Positions 15,598 to 29,800 of a DNA stretch of 64,000 bases are shown here, in pieces (within the stretch, counting starts at the first letter, position 1; every line of letters begins with the position of its first letter). Location of the stretch: assembly GCA_902728285.1 (NCBI GenBank), contig CACVBU010000359.1, forward strand, positions 2,642,386 through 2,706,385. The letters run 5' to 3'. The position numbers and the translations under genes were made by a program. The stretch comes from Clytia hemisphaerica (Eukaryota > Cnidaria > Hydrozoa > Leptothecata > Clytiidae). The notes under the pieces were generated by a model, which was not told where the DNA came from, did no database searches, and saw nothing but the letters and a program-made list of their open reading frames with translations.

Positions 15598-16550
15598 TTA
15601 ACCATCTTGCAAGCATTCTAGACATTTTGAATAACTTTTGAACAAGAAGCAACAAAAATCAAAGCATATTACTGATATGACGGATAATTCCGTAAAAATC
15701 GGCAATTCTGTTTTTGATCTTTGGTGATCAAAGTTTCTTTTCCAAATGATTTCTCTGAATAAAGAAATCAACTTTAACCCTCTGGAAAGCAGTTTAGACA
15801 TTTGGAATAAGTTTTGAACGAGTAACAACCAAATCAAAGGGCAATTACAGATATGGCGTCTTTTTTCGTAAAAGTCGCCAATTCTGTTTTTGGTAATTTA
15901 TGATGAAAGTTCCTTTTCTAACTGATTTCTTTCAATCAAAAATTAAACTTTAACCATCTTGCAAGCATTCTAGACATTTTGAATAAGTTTTGAACAAGAA
16001 GCAACAAAAATCAAAGCATATTACTGATATGACGGATAATTCCGTAAAAATCGGCAATTCTGTTTTTGATCTTTGGTGATCAAAGTTTCTTTTCCAAATG
16101 ATTTCTCTGAATAAAGAAATCAACTTTAACCCTCTGGAAAGCAGTTTAGACATTTGGAATAAGTTTTGAACGAGTAACAACCAAATCAAAGGGCAATTAC
16201 AGATATGGCGTCTTTTTTCGTAAAAGTCGCCAATTCTGTTTTTGGTAATTTATGATGAAAGTTCCTTTTCTAACTGATTTCTTTCAATCAAAAATTAAAC
16301 TTTAACCATCTTGCAAGCATTCTAGACATTTTGAATAAGTTTTGAACAAGAAGCAACAAAAATCAAAGCATATTACTGATATGACGGATAATTCCGTAAA
16401 AATCGGCAATTCTGTTTTTGATCTTTGGTGATCAAAGTTTCTTTTCCAAATGATTTCTCTGAATAAAGAAATCAACTTTAACCCTCTGGAAAGCAGTTTA
16501 GACATTTGGAATAAGTTTTGAACGAGTAACAACCAAATCAAAGGGCAATT
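15598..16550. repeat. Homogenised run of 352-bp dimers
   Basis: Three consecutive dimers, starting near 15,598, 15,950 and 16,302, differ by only a few bases. Each carries the same private variants: GACATTTTGAATAA, GAAGCAACAAAAATCAAAG, TTTTCCAAATGATTTC and AATAAAGAAATCAAC. Near-identical dimers at 17,360 and 17,712 belong to the same subfamily. This is the most uniform part of the array and marks recent local amplification of the dimer as the unit. Confidence 0.85.
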
Positions 16551-18549
16551 ACAGATATAGCGTCTTTTTTCGCAAAAGTCGCCGATTCTGTTTTTGGTCT
16601 TTAGTGATCAAGATTTCTTTAGCAAATGATTTCTCTAAATAAAGAATTCAACCTTAACCCTCTTGCAAGCATTTTAGACATTTGGAATAAGTTTTGAACG
16701 AGGAACAACCAAATCAAAGGGCAATTACAGATATTGCGTCTTTTTTCGTAAAAGTCGCCAATTCCGTTTTTGGTCATTTATGATGAAAGTTCCCTTTGCA
16801 ACTGATTTCTGTCAATCAAAAATTAAACTTTAACCATCTTGCAAGCATTCTAGACATTTTGAATAAGTTTTGAACAAGAAGCAACAAAAATCAAAGCAAA
16901 TTACTGATATGACGGATAATTCCGTAAAAATCGGCAATTCTGTTTTTTGTCTTTGGTGATCAAGATTTCTTTTGCAAATGGTTTCTCTAAATGAAGAATT
17001 CAACTTTAACCCTCTTGCAAGCAGTTTAGACATTTGGAAAAAGTTTTGAACGAGTAACAACAAAATCAAAGGGCAATTACAGATATGGCGTCTTTTTTCG
17101 TAAAAGTCGCCGATTCTGTTTTTGGTCTTTGGTGATCAAGATTTCTTTTGCAAATGATTTCTCTAAATGAAGAATTCAACTTTAACCCTTTTGCAAGCAC
17201 TTTAGACATTTAATGGAATAAGTTTTAATGAGTAACAACCAAATCAAAGGGCAATAACAGATATGGCGTCTTTTTTCGTAAAAATCGCCAATTCTGTTTT
17301 TGGTAATTTATGATGAAAGTTCCTTTTCTAACTGATTTCTTTCAATCAAAAATTAAACTTTAACCATCTTGCAAGTATTCTAGACATTTTGAATAAGTTT
17401 TGAACAAGAAGCAACAAAAATCAAAGCAAATTACTGATATGACGGATAATTCCGTAAAAATCGGCAATTCTGTTTTTGATCTTTGGTGATCAAAGTTTCT
17501 TTTCCAAATGATTTCTCTGAATAAAGAAATCAACTTTAACCCTCTGGAAAGCAGTTTAGACATTTGGAATAAGTTTTGAACGAGTAACAACCAAATCAAA
17601 GGGCAATTACAGATATGGCGTCTTTTTTCGTAAAAGTCGCCAATTCCGTTTTTGGTCATTTATGATGAAAGGTCATTTTGCAACTGATTTCTGTCAATCA
17701 AAAATTAAACTTTAACCATCTTGCAAGCATTCTAGACATTTTGAATAAGTTTTGAACAAGAAGCAACAAAAATCAAAGCATATTACTGATATGACGGATA
17801 ATTCCGTAAAAATCGGCAATTCTGTTTTTGATCTTTGGTGATCAAAGTTTCTTTTCAAAATGATTTCTCTGAATAAAGAAATCAACTTTAACCCTCTGGA
17901 AAGCAGTTTAGACATTTGGAATAAGTTTTGAACGAGTAACAACCAAATCAAAGGGCAATTACAGATATGGCGTCTTTTTTCGTAAAAGTCGCCGATTCTG
18001 TTTTTGGTCTTTAGTGATCAAGATTTCTTTAGCAAATGATTTCTCTAAATAAAGAAATCAACCTTAACCCTCTTGCAAGCATTTTAGACATTTGGAATAA
18101 GTTTTGAACGAGGAACAACCAAATCAAAGGGCAATTACAGATATTGCATCTTTTTTCGTAAAAGTCGCCAATTCCGTTTTTGGTCATTTATGATGAAAGT
18201 TTCCTTTGCAACTGATTTCTGTCAATCAAAAATTAAACTTTAACCATCTTGCAAGCATTCTAGACATTTGAATAAGTTTTGAACAAGAAGCAACAAAAAT
18301 CAAAGCAATTACTGATATGACGGATAATTCCGTAAAAATCGGCAATTCTGTTTTTGATCTTTGGTGATCAAAGTTTCTTTTCAAAATGATTTCTCTGAAT
18401 AAAGAAATCAACTTTAACCCTCTGGAAAGCAGTTTAGACATTTGGATAAGTTTTGAACGAGTAACAACCAAATCAAAGGGCAATTACAGATATGGCGTCT
18501 TTTTTCGTAAAAGTCGCCAATTCCGTTTTTGGTCACTTATGATGAAAGT

Positions 18550-21500
18550 TCATTTTGCAACTGATTTCTGTCAATCAAAAATTAAACTTTAACCATCTTG
18601 CAAGCATTCTAGACATTTTGAATAAGTTTTGAACAAGAAGCAACAAAAATCAAAGCATATTACTGATATGACGGATAATTCCGTAAAAATCGACAATTCT
18701 GTTTTTGATCTTTGGTGATCAAAGTTTCTTTGCCAAATGATTTCTCTGAAAAAAGAAATCAACTTTAACCCTCTGGAAAGCAGTTTAGACATTTGGAATA
18801 AGTTTTGAACGAGGAACAACCAAATCAAAGGGCAATTACAGATATGGCGTCTTTTTTCGTAAAAGTCGCCAATTCTGTTTTGGTCATTTATGATGAAAGT
18901 TCCTTTTGCAAATGATTTCTCTAAATAAACAATTCAACTTTGACCCTCTTGTAAGCAGTTTAGACATTTGGAATAAGTTTTGAACGAGTAACAAACAAAT
19001 CAAAGGGCAATTATAGATATGGCGTCTTTTTTCGTAAAAGTTACCAATTCTGTTTTTGGTCATTTATGATGAAAGTTCCTTTTGAAACTGATACCTTCCA
19101 ATCAAAAATTTATTAAACTTTAACCATCTTGCAAGCATTCTAGACATTCGGAATAAGTTTTGAACGAGTAACAACAAAATCAAAGCAAATTACTGATATG
19201 ACGAATAATTCCGTAAAAATCGGCAATTCTGTTTTTGATCTTTGGTGATCAAAGTTTCTTTTACAAATGAATTCTCTGAATGAAGAAAACAACTTTAACC
19301 CTCTGGAAAGCAGCAGTTTAGACATTTGGAATAACTTTTGAACGAGTAACAACCAAATCAAAGGGCAATTACAGATATGGCGTGTTTTTTCGTAAAAGTT
19401 GCCGATTCTGTTTTTGGTCTTTGTTTATCAAGGTTTCTTTTGCAAATGATTTCTCTGAATGAATATTTCAACTTTAACCCTCTTGCAAGCAGTTTAGACA
19501 TTTGGAATAAGTTTTGAACGAGTAACAACCAAATCAAAGGGCAATTATAGATATTGCATCTTTTTTCGTAAAAGTCGCCGATTCTGTTTTTGGTCTTTGT
19601 TTATCAAAGTTTCTTTTGCAAATGATTTCTCTGAATGAAGAATTCAACTTTAACCCTTTTGCAAGCAGTTTAGACATTTGGAATAAGTTTTGAACAAGAA
19701 GCAACAAAAATCAAAGCAAATTACTGATATGACGGATAATTCCGTAAAAATCGGCAATTTTGTTTTTGGTTTTTGGTGATCAAGATTTCTTTTGCAAAAG
19801 ATTTCTCTAAATGAAGAATTCAACTTTGACCCTCTTGCAAGCAGTTTAGACATTTGGAATAAGTTTTGAACGAGGAACAACCAAATCAAAGGGCAATTAC
19901 AGATATTGCATCTTTTTTCGTAAAAGTCGCCAATTCCGTTTTTGGTCATTTATGATGAAAGTTTCCTTTGCAACTGATTTCTGTCAATCAAAAATTAAAC
20001 TTTAACCATCTTGCAAGCATTCTAGACATTTTGAATAAGTTTTGAACAAGAAGCAACAAAAATCAAAGCAAATTACTGATATGACGGATAATTCCGTAAA
20101 AATCGGCAATTCTGTTTTTGATCTTTGGTGATCAAAGTTTCTTTTCAAAATGATTTCTCTGAATAAAGAAATCAACTTTAACCCTCTGGAAAGCAGTTTA
20201 GACATTTGGAATAAGTTTTGAACGAGTAACAACCAAATCAAAGGGCAATTACAGATATGGCGTCTTTTTTCGTAAAAGTCGCCAATTCCGTTTTTGGTCA
20301 CTTATGATGAAAGTTCATTTTGCAACTGATTTCTGTCAATCAAAAATTAAACTTTAACCATCTTGCAAGCATTCTAGACATTTTGAATAAGTTTTGAACA
20401 AGAAGCAACAAAAATCAAAGCATATTACTGATATGACGGATAATTCCGTAAAAATCGACAATTCTGTTTTTGATCTTTGGTGATCAAAGTTTCTTTGCCA
20501 AATGATTTCTCTGAAAAAAGAAATCAACTTTAACCCTCTGGAAAGCAGTTTAGACATTTGGAATAAGTTTTGAACGAGGAACAACCAAATCAAAGGGCAA
20601 TTACAGATATTGCGTCTTTTTTCGTAAAAGTCGCCAATTCTATTTTTGGTCATTTATGATGAAAGTTCCTTTTGCAAATGATTTCTCTAAATAAACAATT
20701 CAACTTTGACCCTCTTGTAAGCAGTTTAGACATTTGGAATAAGTTTTGAACGAGTAACAAACAAATCAAAGGGCAATTATAGATATGGCGTCTTTTTTCG
20801 TAAAAGTTACCAATTCTGTTTTTGGTCATTTATGATGAAAGTTCCTTTTGAAACTGATACCTTCCAATCAAAAATTTATTAAACTTTAACCATCTTGCAA
20901 GCATTCTAGACATTCGGAATAAGTTTTGAACGAGTAACAACAAAATCAAAGCAAATTACTGATATGACGAATAATTCCGTAAAAATCGGCAATTCTGTTT
21001 TTGATCTTTGGTGATCAAAGTTTCTTTTACAAATGAATTCTCTGAATGAAGAAAACAACTTTAACCCTCTGGAAAGCAGTTTAGACATTTGGAATAACTT
21101 TTGAACGAGTAACAACCAAATCAAAGGGCAATTACAGATATGGCGTGTTTTTTCGTAAAAGTTGCCGATTCTGTTTTTGGTCTTTGTTTATCAAAGTTTC
21201 TTTTGCAAATGATTTCTCTGAATGAATATTTCAACTTTAACCCTCTTGCAAGCAGTTTAGACATTTGGAATAAGTTTTGAACGAGTAACAACCAAATCAA
21301 AGGGCAATTATAGATATTGCATCTTTTTTCGTAAAAGTCGCCGATTCTGTTTTTGGTCTTTGTTTATCAAAGTTTCTTTTGCAAATGATTTCTCTGAATG
21401 AAGAATTCAACTTTAACCCTTTTGCAAGCAGTTTAGACATTTGGAATAAGTTTTGAACAAGAAGCAACAAAAATCAAAGCAAATTACTGATATGACGGAT

Positions 21501-22080
21501 AATTCCGTAAAAATCGGCAATTTTGTTTTTGGTTTTTGGTGATCAAGATTTCTTTTGCAAAAGATTTCTCTAAATGAAGAATTCAACTTTGACCCTCTTG
21601 CAAGCAGTTTAGACATTTGGAAAAAGTTTTGAACGAGTAACAACCAAATCAAAGGGCAATTACAGATATGGCGTGTTTTTTCGTAAAAGTTGCCAATTCT
21701 GTTTTTGGTAATTTATGATGAAAGTTCCTTTTGCAAATGATTTCTCTAAATGAAGAATTCAACTTTAACCCTCTTGCAAGCAGTTTAGACATTTGGAATA
21801 AGTTTTGAACGAGTAACAACAAAATCAAAGGGCAATTACAGATTCGCGTCTTTTTTCGTAAAAGTGGCTGATTCTGTTTTTGGTCTTTGGTGATCAAGGT
21901 TTCTTTTGAAACTGATTTCTTCCAATCAAAAATTTATTAAACTTTAACCATCTTGTAAGCATTCTAGACATTTGGAGTAAGTTTTGAACGAGTAATAACG
22001 AAATCAAAGGGCAATTACAGATATGGCGTCTTTTTTCGTAAAAGTCGCCGATTCTGTTTTTGGTCTTTAGTGATCAAGAT
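18550..22080. repeat. Tandem ~1,766-bp (10-monomer) higher-order repeat
   Basis: Diagnostic variants seen from about 18,550 to 20,315 recur in the same order from about 20,316 to 22,080, an offset of 1,765-1,766 bases. Examples are CTTCCAATCAAAAATTTATT at about 19,097 and 20,863, ACAAATGAATTCTCTG at about 19,263 and 21,030, and GGTTTTTGGTGATCAAG at about 19,767 and 21,531. The first copy differs by a 3-base insertion (GCAGCAG) near 19,311. A related copy of the CTTCCAATC monomer at about 7,732 shows that the parent block once lay elsewhere in the array. Confidence 0.85.
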
Positions 22081-22435
22081 TTCTTTAGCAAATGATTTCT
22101 CTAAATAAAGAATTCAAACTTAACCCTCTTGCAAGCATTTTAGACATTTGGAATAAGTTTTGAACGAGGAACAACCAAATCAAAGGGCAATTACAGATAT
22201 TGCATCTTTTTTCGTAAAAGTCGCCAATTCCGTTTTTGGTCATTTATGATGAAAGTGCCCTTTGCAACTGATTTTTGTCAATCAAAAATTAAACTTTAAC
22301 CATCTTCCAAGCATTCTAGACATTTTGAATAAGTTTTGAACAAGAAGCAACAAAAATCAAAGCAAATTACTGATATGACGGATAATTCCGTAAAAATCGG
22401 CAATTCTGTTTTTGATCTTTGGTGATCAAAGTTTC

Positions 22436-25400
22436 TTTGCAAATGATTCTCTGAAAAAAGAAATCAACTTTAACCCTCTGGAAGCAGTTTAGACATTTGG
22501 AATAAGTTTTGAACGAGTAACAACCAAATCAAAGGGCAATTACAGATATGGCGTCTTTTTCGTAAAAGTCGCCAATTCTGTTTGGTCATTTATGATGAAA
22601 GTTCCTTTTCAACTGATTTCTTCAATAAAAAATTAACTTAACCATCTTGCAAGCATTCTAGACATTTGGAATAAGTTTTGAACGAGTAACAACAAAATCA
22701 ACGGCAATTACAGATATGGCGTCTTTTTTCGTAAAGTCGCGATTCTGTTTTTGGTCTTTGTTGATCAAAGTTTCTTTGCAAATGATTTCTTCTGAATGAA
22801 GATTCAACTTTACCCTCTTGCAAGCAGTTTAGACATTGGAATAAGTTTTGAACGAGAGTAACAACCAATCAAGGGCAATTACAGATATGGCGTGTTTTTT
22901 TCGTAAAAGTTCGCCAATTCTGTTTTGGTTATTTATGATGAAAGTTCCTTTTGCAAATGATTTCTCTAATGAACGAATTCAACTTAACCCTTTTGCAAGC
23001 ACTTTAGACATTTGGAATAAGTTTTAATGAGTAAACCAAAATCAAGGGTAATAACAGATATGGCGTCTTTTTTCGTAAAGTCGCCAATTCTGTTTTTGGT
23101 CATTTATGATGAAAGTTCTTTTGCAAACTGATTTCTCAATCAAAAATTCAACTTTAACCCTCTTGCAAGCATTCTAGACATTTGGAATAAGTTTTGAAGA
23201 ATAACAACAAAATCAAAGGGCAATTACAGATATGGCGTCTTTTTTCGTAAAAGTCGCCGATTCTGTTCTTGGTCTTTGGTGATCAAAGTTTATTTACAAA
23301 TGATTTCTCTGAATGAAGAAATAAACTTTAACCCTCTCGCATGCAGTTTAGACATTTAGAATAAGCTTTCAACGAGTAGTACACAAACAAATCAAAGGGC
23401 AATAACAGATATGGCGTCTTTTTTCGTAAAAGTCCGCCGATTTGTTTTTGGTCATTATGATGAAAGTTCTTTTGCAAACTGATTTCTTTCAATCAAAAAT
23501 TAAACTTTAACCATCTTGCAAGCATTCTAGACATTTGGAATAAGTTTTGAACGAGTAACAACAAAATCAAACGGCAATTACATATATGGCGTCTTTTTTC
23601 GTAAAAGTCGCCGATTCTGTTTTTGGTCTTTGTTTATCAAAGTTTCTTTTGCAAATGATTTCTCTGAATGAAGATTTCAACTTTAACCCTCTTGCAAGCA
23701 GTTTAGACATTTGGAATAAGTTTTGAACGAGTAACAACCAAATCAAGGGCGATTACAGATATGGCGTGTTTTTTCGTAAAAGTTGCAATTTGTTTTTGGT
23801 AATTTATGATGAAACCTTTTGCAAATGATTTCTCTAAATGAAGAATTCAACTTTAACCCTCTTGCAAGCAGTTTAGACATTTGGAATAAGTTTTGAACGA
23901 GTAACAACCAAATCAAAGGGCAATTACAGATTCCCGTCTTTTTTCGTAAAAGTGGCCGATTCTGTTTTTGGTCTTTGGTGATCAAGGTTTCTTTTGAAAC
24001 TGATTTCTTCCAATCAAAAATCAAAGGGCAATTACAGATATGGCGTCTTTTTTCGTAAAAGTCGCCGATTCTGTTTTTGGTCTTTAGTGATCAAGATTTC
24101 TTTAGCAAATGATTTCTCTAAATAAAGAAATCAACCTTAACCCTCTTGCAAGCATTTTAGACATTTGGAATAAGTTTTGAACGAGGAACAACCAAATCAA
24201 AGGGCAATTACAGATATTGCATCTTTTTTCGTAAAAGTCGCCAATTCCGTTTTTGGTCATTTATGATGAAAGTTTCCTTTGCAACTGATTTCTGTCAATC
24301 AAAAATTAAACTTTAACCATCTTGCAAGCATTCTAGACATTTTGAATAAGTTTTGAACAAGAAGCAACAAAAATCAAAGCAAATTACTGATATGACGGAT
24401 AATTCCGTAAAAATCGGCAATTCTGTTTTTGATCTTTGGTGATCAAAGTTTCTTTGCCAAATGATTTCTCTGAAAAAAGAAATCAACTTTACCCTCTGGA
24501 AAGCAGTTTAGACATTTTGGAATAAGTTTGAACGAGTAACAACCAAATCAAAGGGCAAATTACAGATATGGCGTCTTTTTTCGTAAAAGTCGCGATTCTC
24601 TTTGGGTCTTATGATGATGAAAGTTCCTTTCTAACTGATTTCTTTTAATCAAAAATTAAACTTTAACCATCTTGCAAGTATTCTAGACATTTGAATAAGT
24701 TTTGAACAAGAACCCAAAATCAAAGCAAATTACTGATATGACGGATTTTTCGTAAAAACGGCAATTCTGTTTTTATCTTGGTGATCAAGTTTCTTTTCCA
24801 AATGATTTCTCTGAATAAAGAATTCAACTTTAACCCTCTGGAAAGCAGTTGTTTAGACATTTGGAATAAGTTTTGAACGAGAAACAACAAAATCAAAGGG
24901 CAATTACAGATATGGCGTCTTTTTTCGTAAAAGTCGCCAATTCCGTTTTTGGTTCACTTATGATGAAAGTTCATTTGCAACTGATTTCTGTCAATCAAAA
25001 ATTAAACTTTAACCATCTTGCAAGCATTCTAGACATTTTGAATAAGTTTTGAACAAGAAGCAACAAAAATCAACGCATATTACTGATATGACGGATACTT
25101 CCGTGTAAAAATCGACAATTCTGTTTTTGATCTTGGTGATCAAGTTCTTTTGCCAAATGATTTCTCTGAAAAAAGAAATCAACTTTAACCCTCTGGAAAG
25201 CAGTTTAGACATTTGGAATAAGTTTTGAACGAGGAACAACCAAATCAAAGGGCAATTACAGATATTGCGTCTTTTTTCGTAAAAGTCGCAATTCCGTTTT
25301 TGGTCATTTAGATGAAAGTTCCCTTTGCAAAACTGATTTCTGTCAATCAAAATTAAACTTTAACCATCTTGCAAGCATTCTAGACATTTTAATAAGTTTT

Positions 25401-26870
25401 GACAAGAAGCAACAAAAAATCAAAGCAATTACGATATGACGGATAATTCCGTAAAATCGGTAATTCTGTTTTTGATCTTTGGTGATCAAAGTTTCTTTCC
25501 AAATGTTTCTCTGAATAAAACACAATCAACACTTAACCCTCTGGAAAGCGTTTAGACATTTGGAATAAGTTTTGAACGAGTAACAACCAAATCAAAGGGC
25601 AATAAAGATATGGTCTTTTTTCGTAAAAGTCGCCAATTCTGTTTTTTGGTCATTTATGATGAAAGTTCCCTTTGCAACTGATTTCTTTTAATCAAAAATT
25701 AAACTTTAACCATCTTGCAAGTATTCTAGACATTTTGAATAAGTTTTGAACAAGAAGCAACAAAAATCAAAGCAAATTATGATATGACGGATAATTCCGT
25801 AAAATCGGCAATTCTTTTTTTGTCTTTGGTGATCAAGATTCTTTGCAAATGGTTTCTCTAAATGAAGAATTCAACTTTAACCCTCTTGCAAGCAGTTAGA
25901 CATTTGGAAAGTTTGAACGAGTAGTAACAACAAAATCAAAGGGCAATTACAGATATGGCGTCTTTTTTCGTAAAAGTCGCCGATTCTGTTTTTGGTCTTT
26001 TCGTGATCAAGATTTCTTTTGCAAATGATTTCTCTAAGAAGAATTCAACTTTAACCCTTTTGCAAGCACTTTAGACATTTGGAATAAGTTTTAATGAGTA
26101 ACGTAACAAACCAAAATCAAAAGGCAATAACAGATATGGCGTCTTTTTTCGTAAAAGTCGCCAATTCTTTTTGGTAATTATGATGAAGTTCCTTTCTAAC
26201 TGATTTCTTTCAATCAAAAATTAAACTTTAACCATCTTGCAAGTATTCTAGACATTTTGAATAAGTTTTGAACAAGAAGCAACAAAAAATCAAAGCAAAT
26301 TACTGATATGACGGATAATTCCGTAAAATCGACAATTCTGTTTTTGATCTTTGTGATCAAAGTTTCTTTTCCAAATGATTTCTCTGAATAAGAAATCAAC
26401 TTTAACCCTCTGGAAAGCAGTTTAGACATTTGGAATAAGTTTTGAACGAGTAACAACCAAATCAAAGGGCAATACAGATATGGCGTTTTTTTCGTAAAAG
26501 TCGCCAATTCGTTTTGGTCATTTATGATGAAGTTCATTTTGCAACTGATTTCTGTCAATCAAAAATTAAACTTTAACCATCTTGCAAGCATTCTAGACAT
26601 TTTGAATAAGTTTTGAACAAGAAGCAACAAAAATCAAAGCATTTACTGATATGACGGATAATTCCGTAAAATCGGCAAATTCTGTTTTGATCTTTGGTGA
26701 TCAAAGTTTCTTTTCCAAATGATTTCTCTGAATAAAGAAATCAACTTTAACCCTCTGGAAAGCAGTTTAGACATTTGGAATAAGTTTTGAACGAGTAACA
26801 ACCAAATCAAAGGGCAATTACAGATATGGCGTCTTTTTTTCGTAAAAGTCGCCAATTCTGTTTTTGGTCA
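22436..26870. other. Satellite segment with pervasive 1-bp indels (probable consensus error)
   Basis: Copies here match the surrounding subfamilies but lose or gain single bases in nearly every monomer, mostly in homopolymers. Examples are GGCGTCTTTTTCG for the usual six Ts, TTCTGTTTGGTC, AAATGATTCTCTG, and ACGAGAGTAACAACC. Dimer spacing is otherwise kept. The density of indels begins abruptly near 22,440 and stops near 26,870, and a similar patch lies at 29,340-29,830. The pattern is that of unpolished long-read consensus rather than biological decay, which would also give substitutions. Coordinates inside the patch should be treated as approximate. Confidence 0.7.
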
Positions 26871-29800
26871 ATTATGATGAAAGTTCCTTTTCTAACTGAT
26901 TTCTTTTAATCAAAAATTAAACTTTAACCATCTTGCAAGTATTCTAGACATTTTGAATAAGTTTTGAAGAAGAAGCAACAAAAATCAAAGCAAATTACTG
27001 ATATGACGGATAATTCCGTAAAAATCGGCAATTCTGTTTTTGGTCTTTGGTGATCAAGATTTCTTTTGCAAATGGTTTCTCTAAATGAAGAATTCAACTT
27101 TAACCCTCTTGCAAGCAGTTTAGACATTTGGAATAAGTTTTGAACGAGTAACAACAAAATCAAAGGGCAATTACAGATATGGCGTCTTTTTTCGTAAAAG
27201 TCGCCGATTCTGTTTTTGGTCTTTGGTGATCAAGATTTCTTTTGCAAATGATTTCTCTAAATGAAGAATTCAACTTTAACCCTTTTGCAAGCACTTTAGA
27301 CATTTGGAATAAGTTTTAATGAGTAACAACCAAATCAAAGGGCAATAACAGATATGGCGTCTTTTTTCGTAAAAGTCGCCAATTCTGTTTTTGGTCATTT
27401 ATGATGAAAGTTCCTTTTCTAACTGATTTCTTTCAATCAAAAATTAAACTTTAACCATCTTGCAAGCATTCTAGACATTTGGAATAAGTTTTGAACGAGT
27501 AACAACAAAATCAAACGGCAATTACATATATGGCGTCTTTTTTCGTAAAAGTCGCCGATTCTGTTTTTTGTCTTTGTTTATCAAAGTTTCTTTTGCAAAT
27601 GATTTCTCTGAATGAAGATTTCAACTTTAACCCTCTTGCAAGCAGTTTAGACATTTGGAATAAGTTTTGAACCAGTAACAATCAAATCAAAGGGCAATTA
27701 CAGATATGGCGTGTTTTTTCGTAAAAGTTGTCAATTCTGTTTTTGGTAATTTATGATTAAAGTTCCTTTTGCAAATGATTTCTCTAAATGAAGAATTCAA
27801 CTTTAACCCTCTTGCAAGCAGTTTAGACACAAAGCATATTACTGATATGACGGATAATTCCGTAAAAATCGGCAATTCTGTTTTTGATCTTTGGTGATCA
27901 AAGTTTCTTTTCCAAATGATTTCTATGAATAAAGAAATCAACTTTAACCCTCTGGAAAGCAGTTTAGACATTTGGAATAAGTTTTGAACGAGTAACAACC
28001 AAATCAAAGGGCAATTACAGATATGGCGTCTTTTTTTCGTAAAAGTCGCCGATTCTGTTTTTGGTCTTTGGTGATCAAGATTTCTTTTGCAAATGATTTC
28101 TCTAAATGAAGAATTCAACTTTAACCCTTTTGCAAGCACTTTAGACATTTGGAATAAGTTTTAATGAATAACAACCAAATCAAAGGGCAATAACAGATAT
28201 GGCGTCTTTTTTCGTAAAAGTCGCCAATTCTGTTTTTGGTCATTTATGATGAAAGTTCCTTTTGCAACTGATTTCTTTCAATCAAAAATTAAACTTTAAC
28301 CATCTTGCAAGCATTCTAGACATTTGGAATAAGTTTTGAAAGAATAACAACAAAATCAAAGGGCAATTACATATATGGCGTCGTTTTTCGTAAAAGTCGC
28401 CGATTCTGTTTTTGGTCTTTGTTTATCAAAGTTTCTTTTGCAAATGATTTCTCTGAATGAAGATTTCAACTTTAACCCGCTTGCAAGCAGTTTAGACATT
28501 TGGAATAAGTTTTGAACGAGTAACAACCAAATCAAAGGGCAATTACAGATATGGCGTGTTTTTTCGTAAAAGTTGCCAATTCTGTTTTTGGTAATTTATG
28601 ATGAAGTTTCCTTTTGCAAATGATTTCTCTAAATGAAGAATTCAACTTTAACCCTCTGGAAAGCAGTTTAGACATTTGGAATGAGTCTTGAACGAGTAAC
28701 AACCAAATCAAAGGGCAATAACAGATATGGCGTCTTTTTTCGTAAAAGTCGCCGATTCTGTTTTTGGTCATTTATGATGAAAGTTCCTTTTCTAACTGAT
28801 TTCTTTCAATCAAAAATTAAACTTTAACCATCTTGCAAGCATTCTAGACATTTGGAGTAAGTTTTGAACGAGTAACAACGAAATCAAAGGGCAATTACAG
28901 ATATGGCGTCTTTTTTCGTAAAAGTCGCCAATTCTGTTTTTGGTAATTTATGATGAAAGTTCCTTTTCTAACTGATTTCTTTCAATCAAAAATTAAACTT
29001 TAACCATCTTGCAAGCATTCTAGACATTTTGAATAAGTTTTGAACGAGTAACAACGAAATCAAAGGGCAATTACAGATATGGCGTCTTTTTTCGTAAAAG
29101 TCGCCGATTCTGTTTTTGGTCTTTAGTGATCAAGATTTCTTTAGCAAATGATTTCTCTAAATAAAGAATTCAACTTTAACCCTCTTGCAAGCAGTTTAGA
29201 CATTTGGAATGAGTCTTGAACGAGTAACAACCAAATCAAAGGGCAATAACAGATATGGCGTCTTTTTTCGTAAAAGTCGCCGATTCTGTTTTTGGTCATT
29301 TATGATGAAAGTTACTTTTCTAACTGATTTCTTTCAATCAAAAATTAAACTTTTAACCATCTTGCAAGCATCTAGACATTTTGAATAGTTTTGAACAAGA
29401 AGCAACAAAATAAAGCATATTACTGATATGACGGCTATAATCTGTAAAAATCGGCAATTCGTTTTTGATCTTTGTGATCAAAGTTTCTTTTCCAAATGAT
29501 TTCTCTGAATAAAGAAATCAACTTTAACCCTCGGAAAGCAGTTTAGACATTTGGAATAAGTTTTGAACGAGTAGTACAAAAACAAAGGGCAATTACAGAT
29601 CTGGCGTCTTTTTTCGTAAAAAGTCGCCCAATTCTGATTTTGGTCAATTATGATGAAAGTTCCTTTTCTAATGATTCTTTTAATCAAAAATTAAACTTTA
29701 ACCATCTTGCAAGTATTCTAGATATTTTGAATAAGTTTTGAACAAGAAGCAACAAAAATCACAAGCAAATTACTGATATGACGGATAATTCCGTAAAAAT

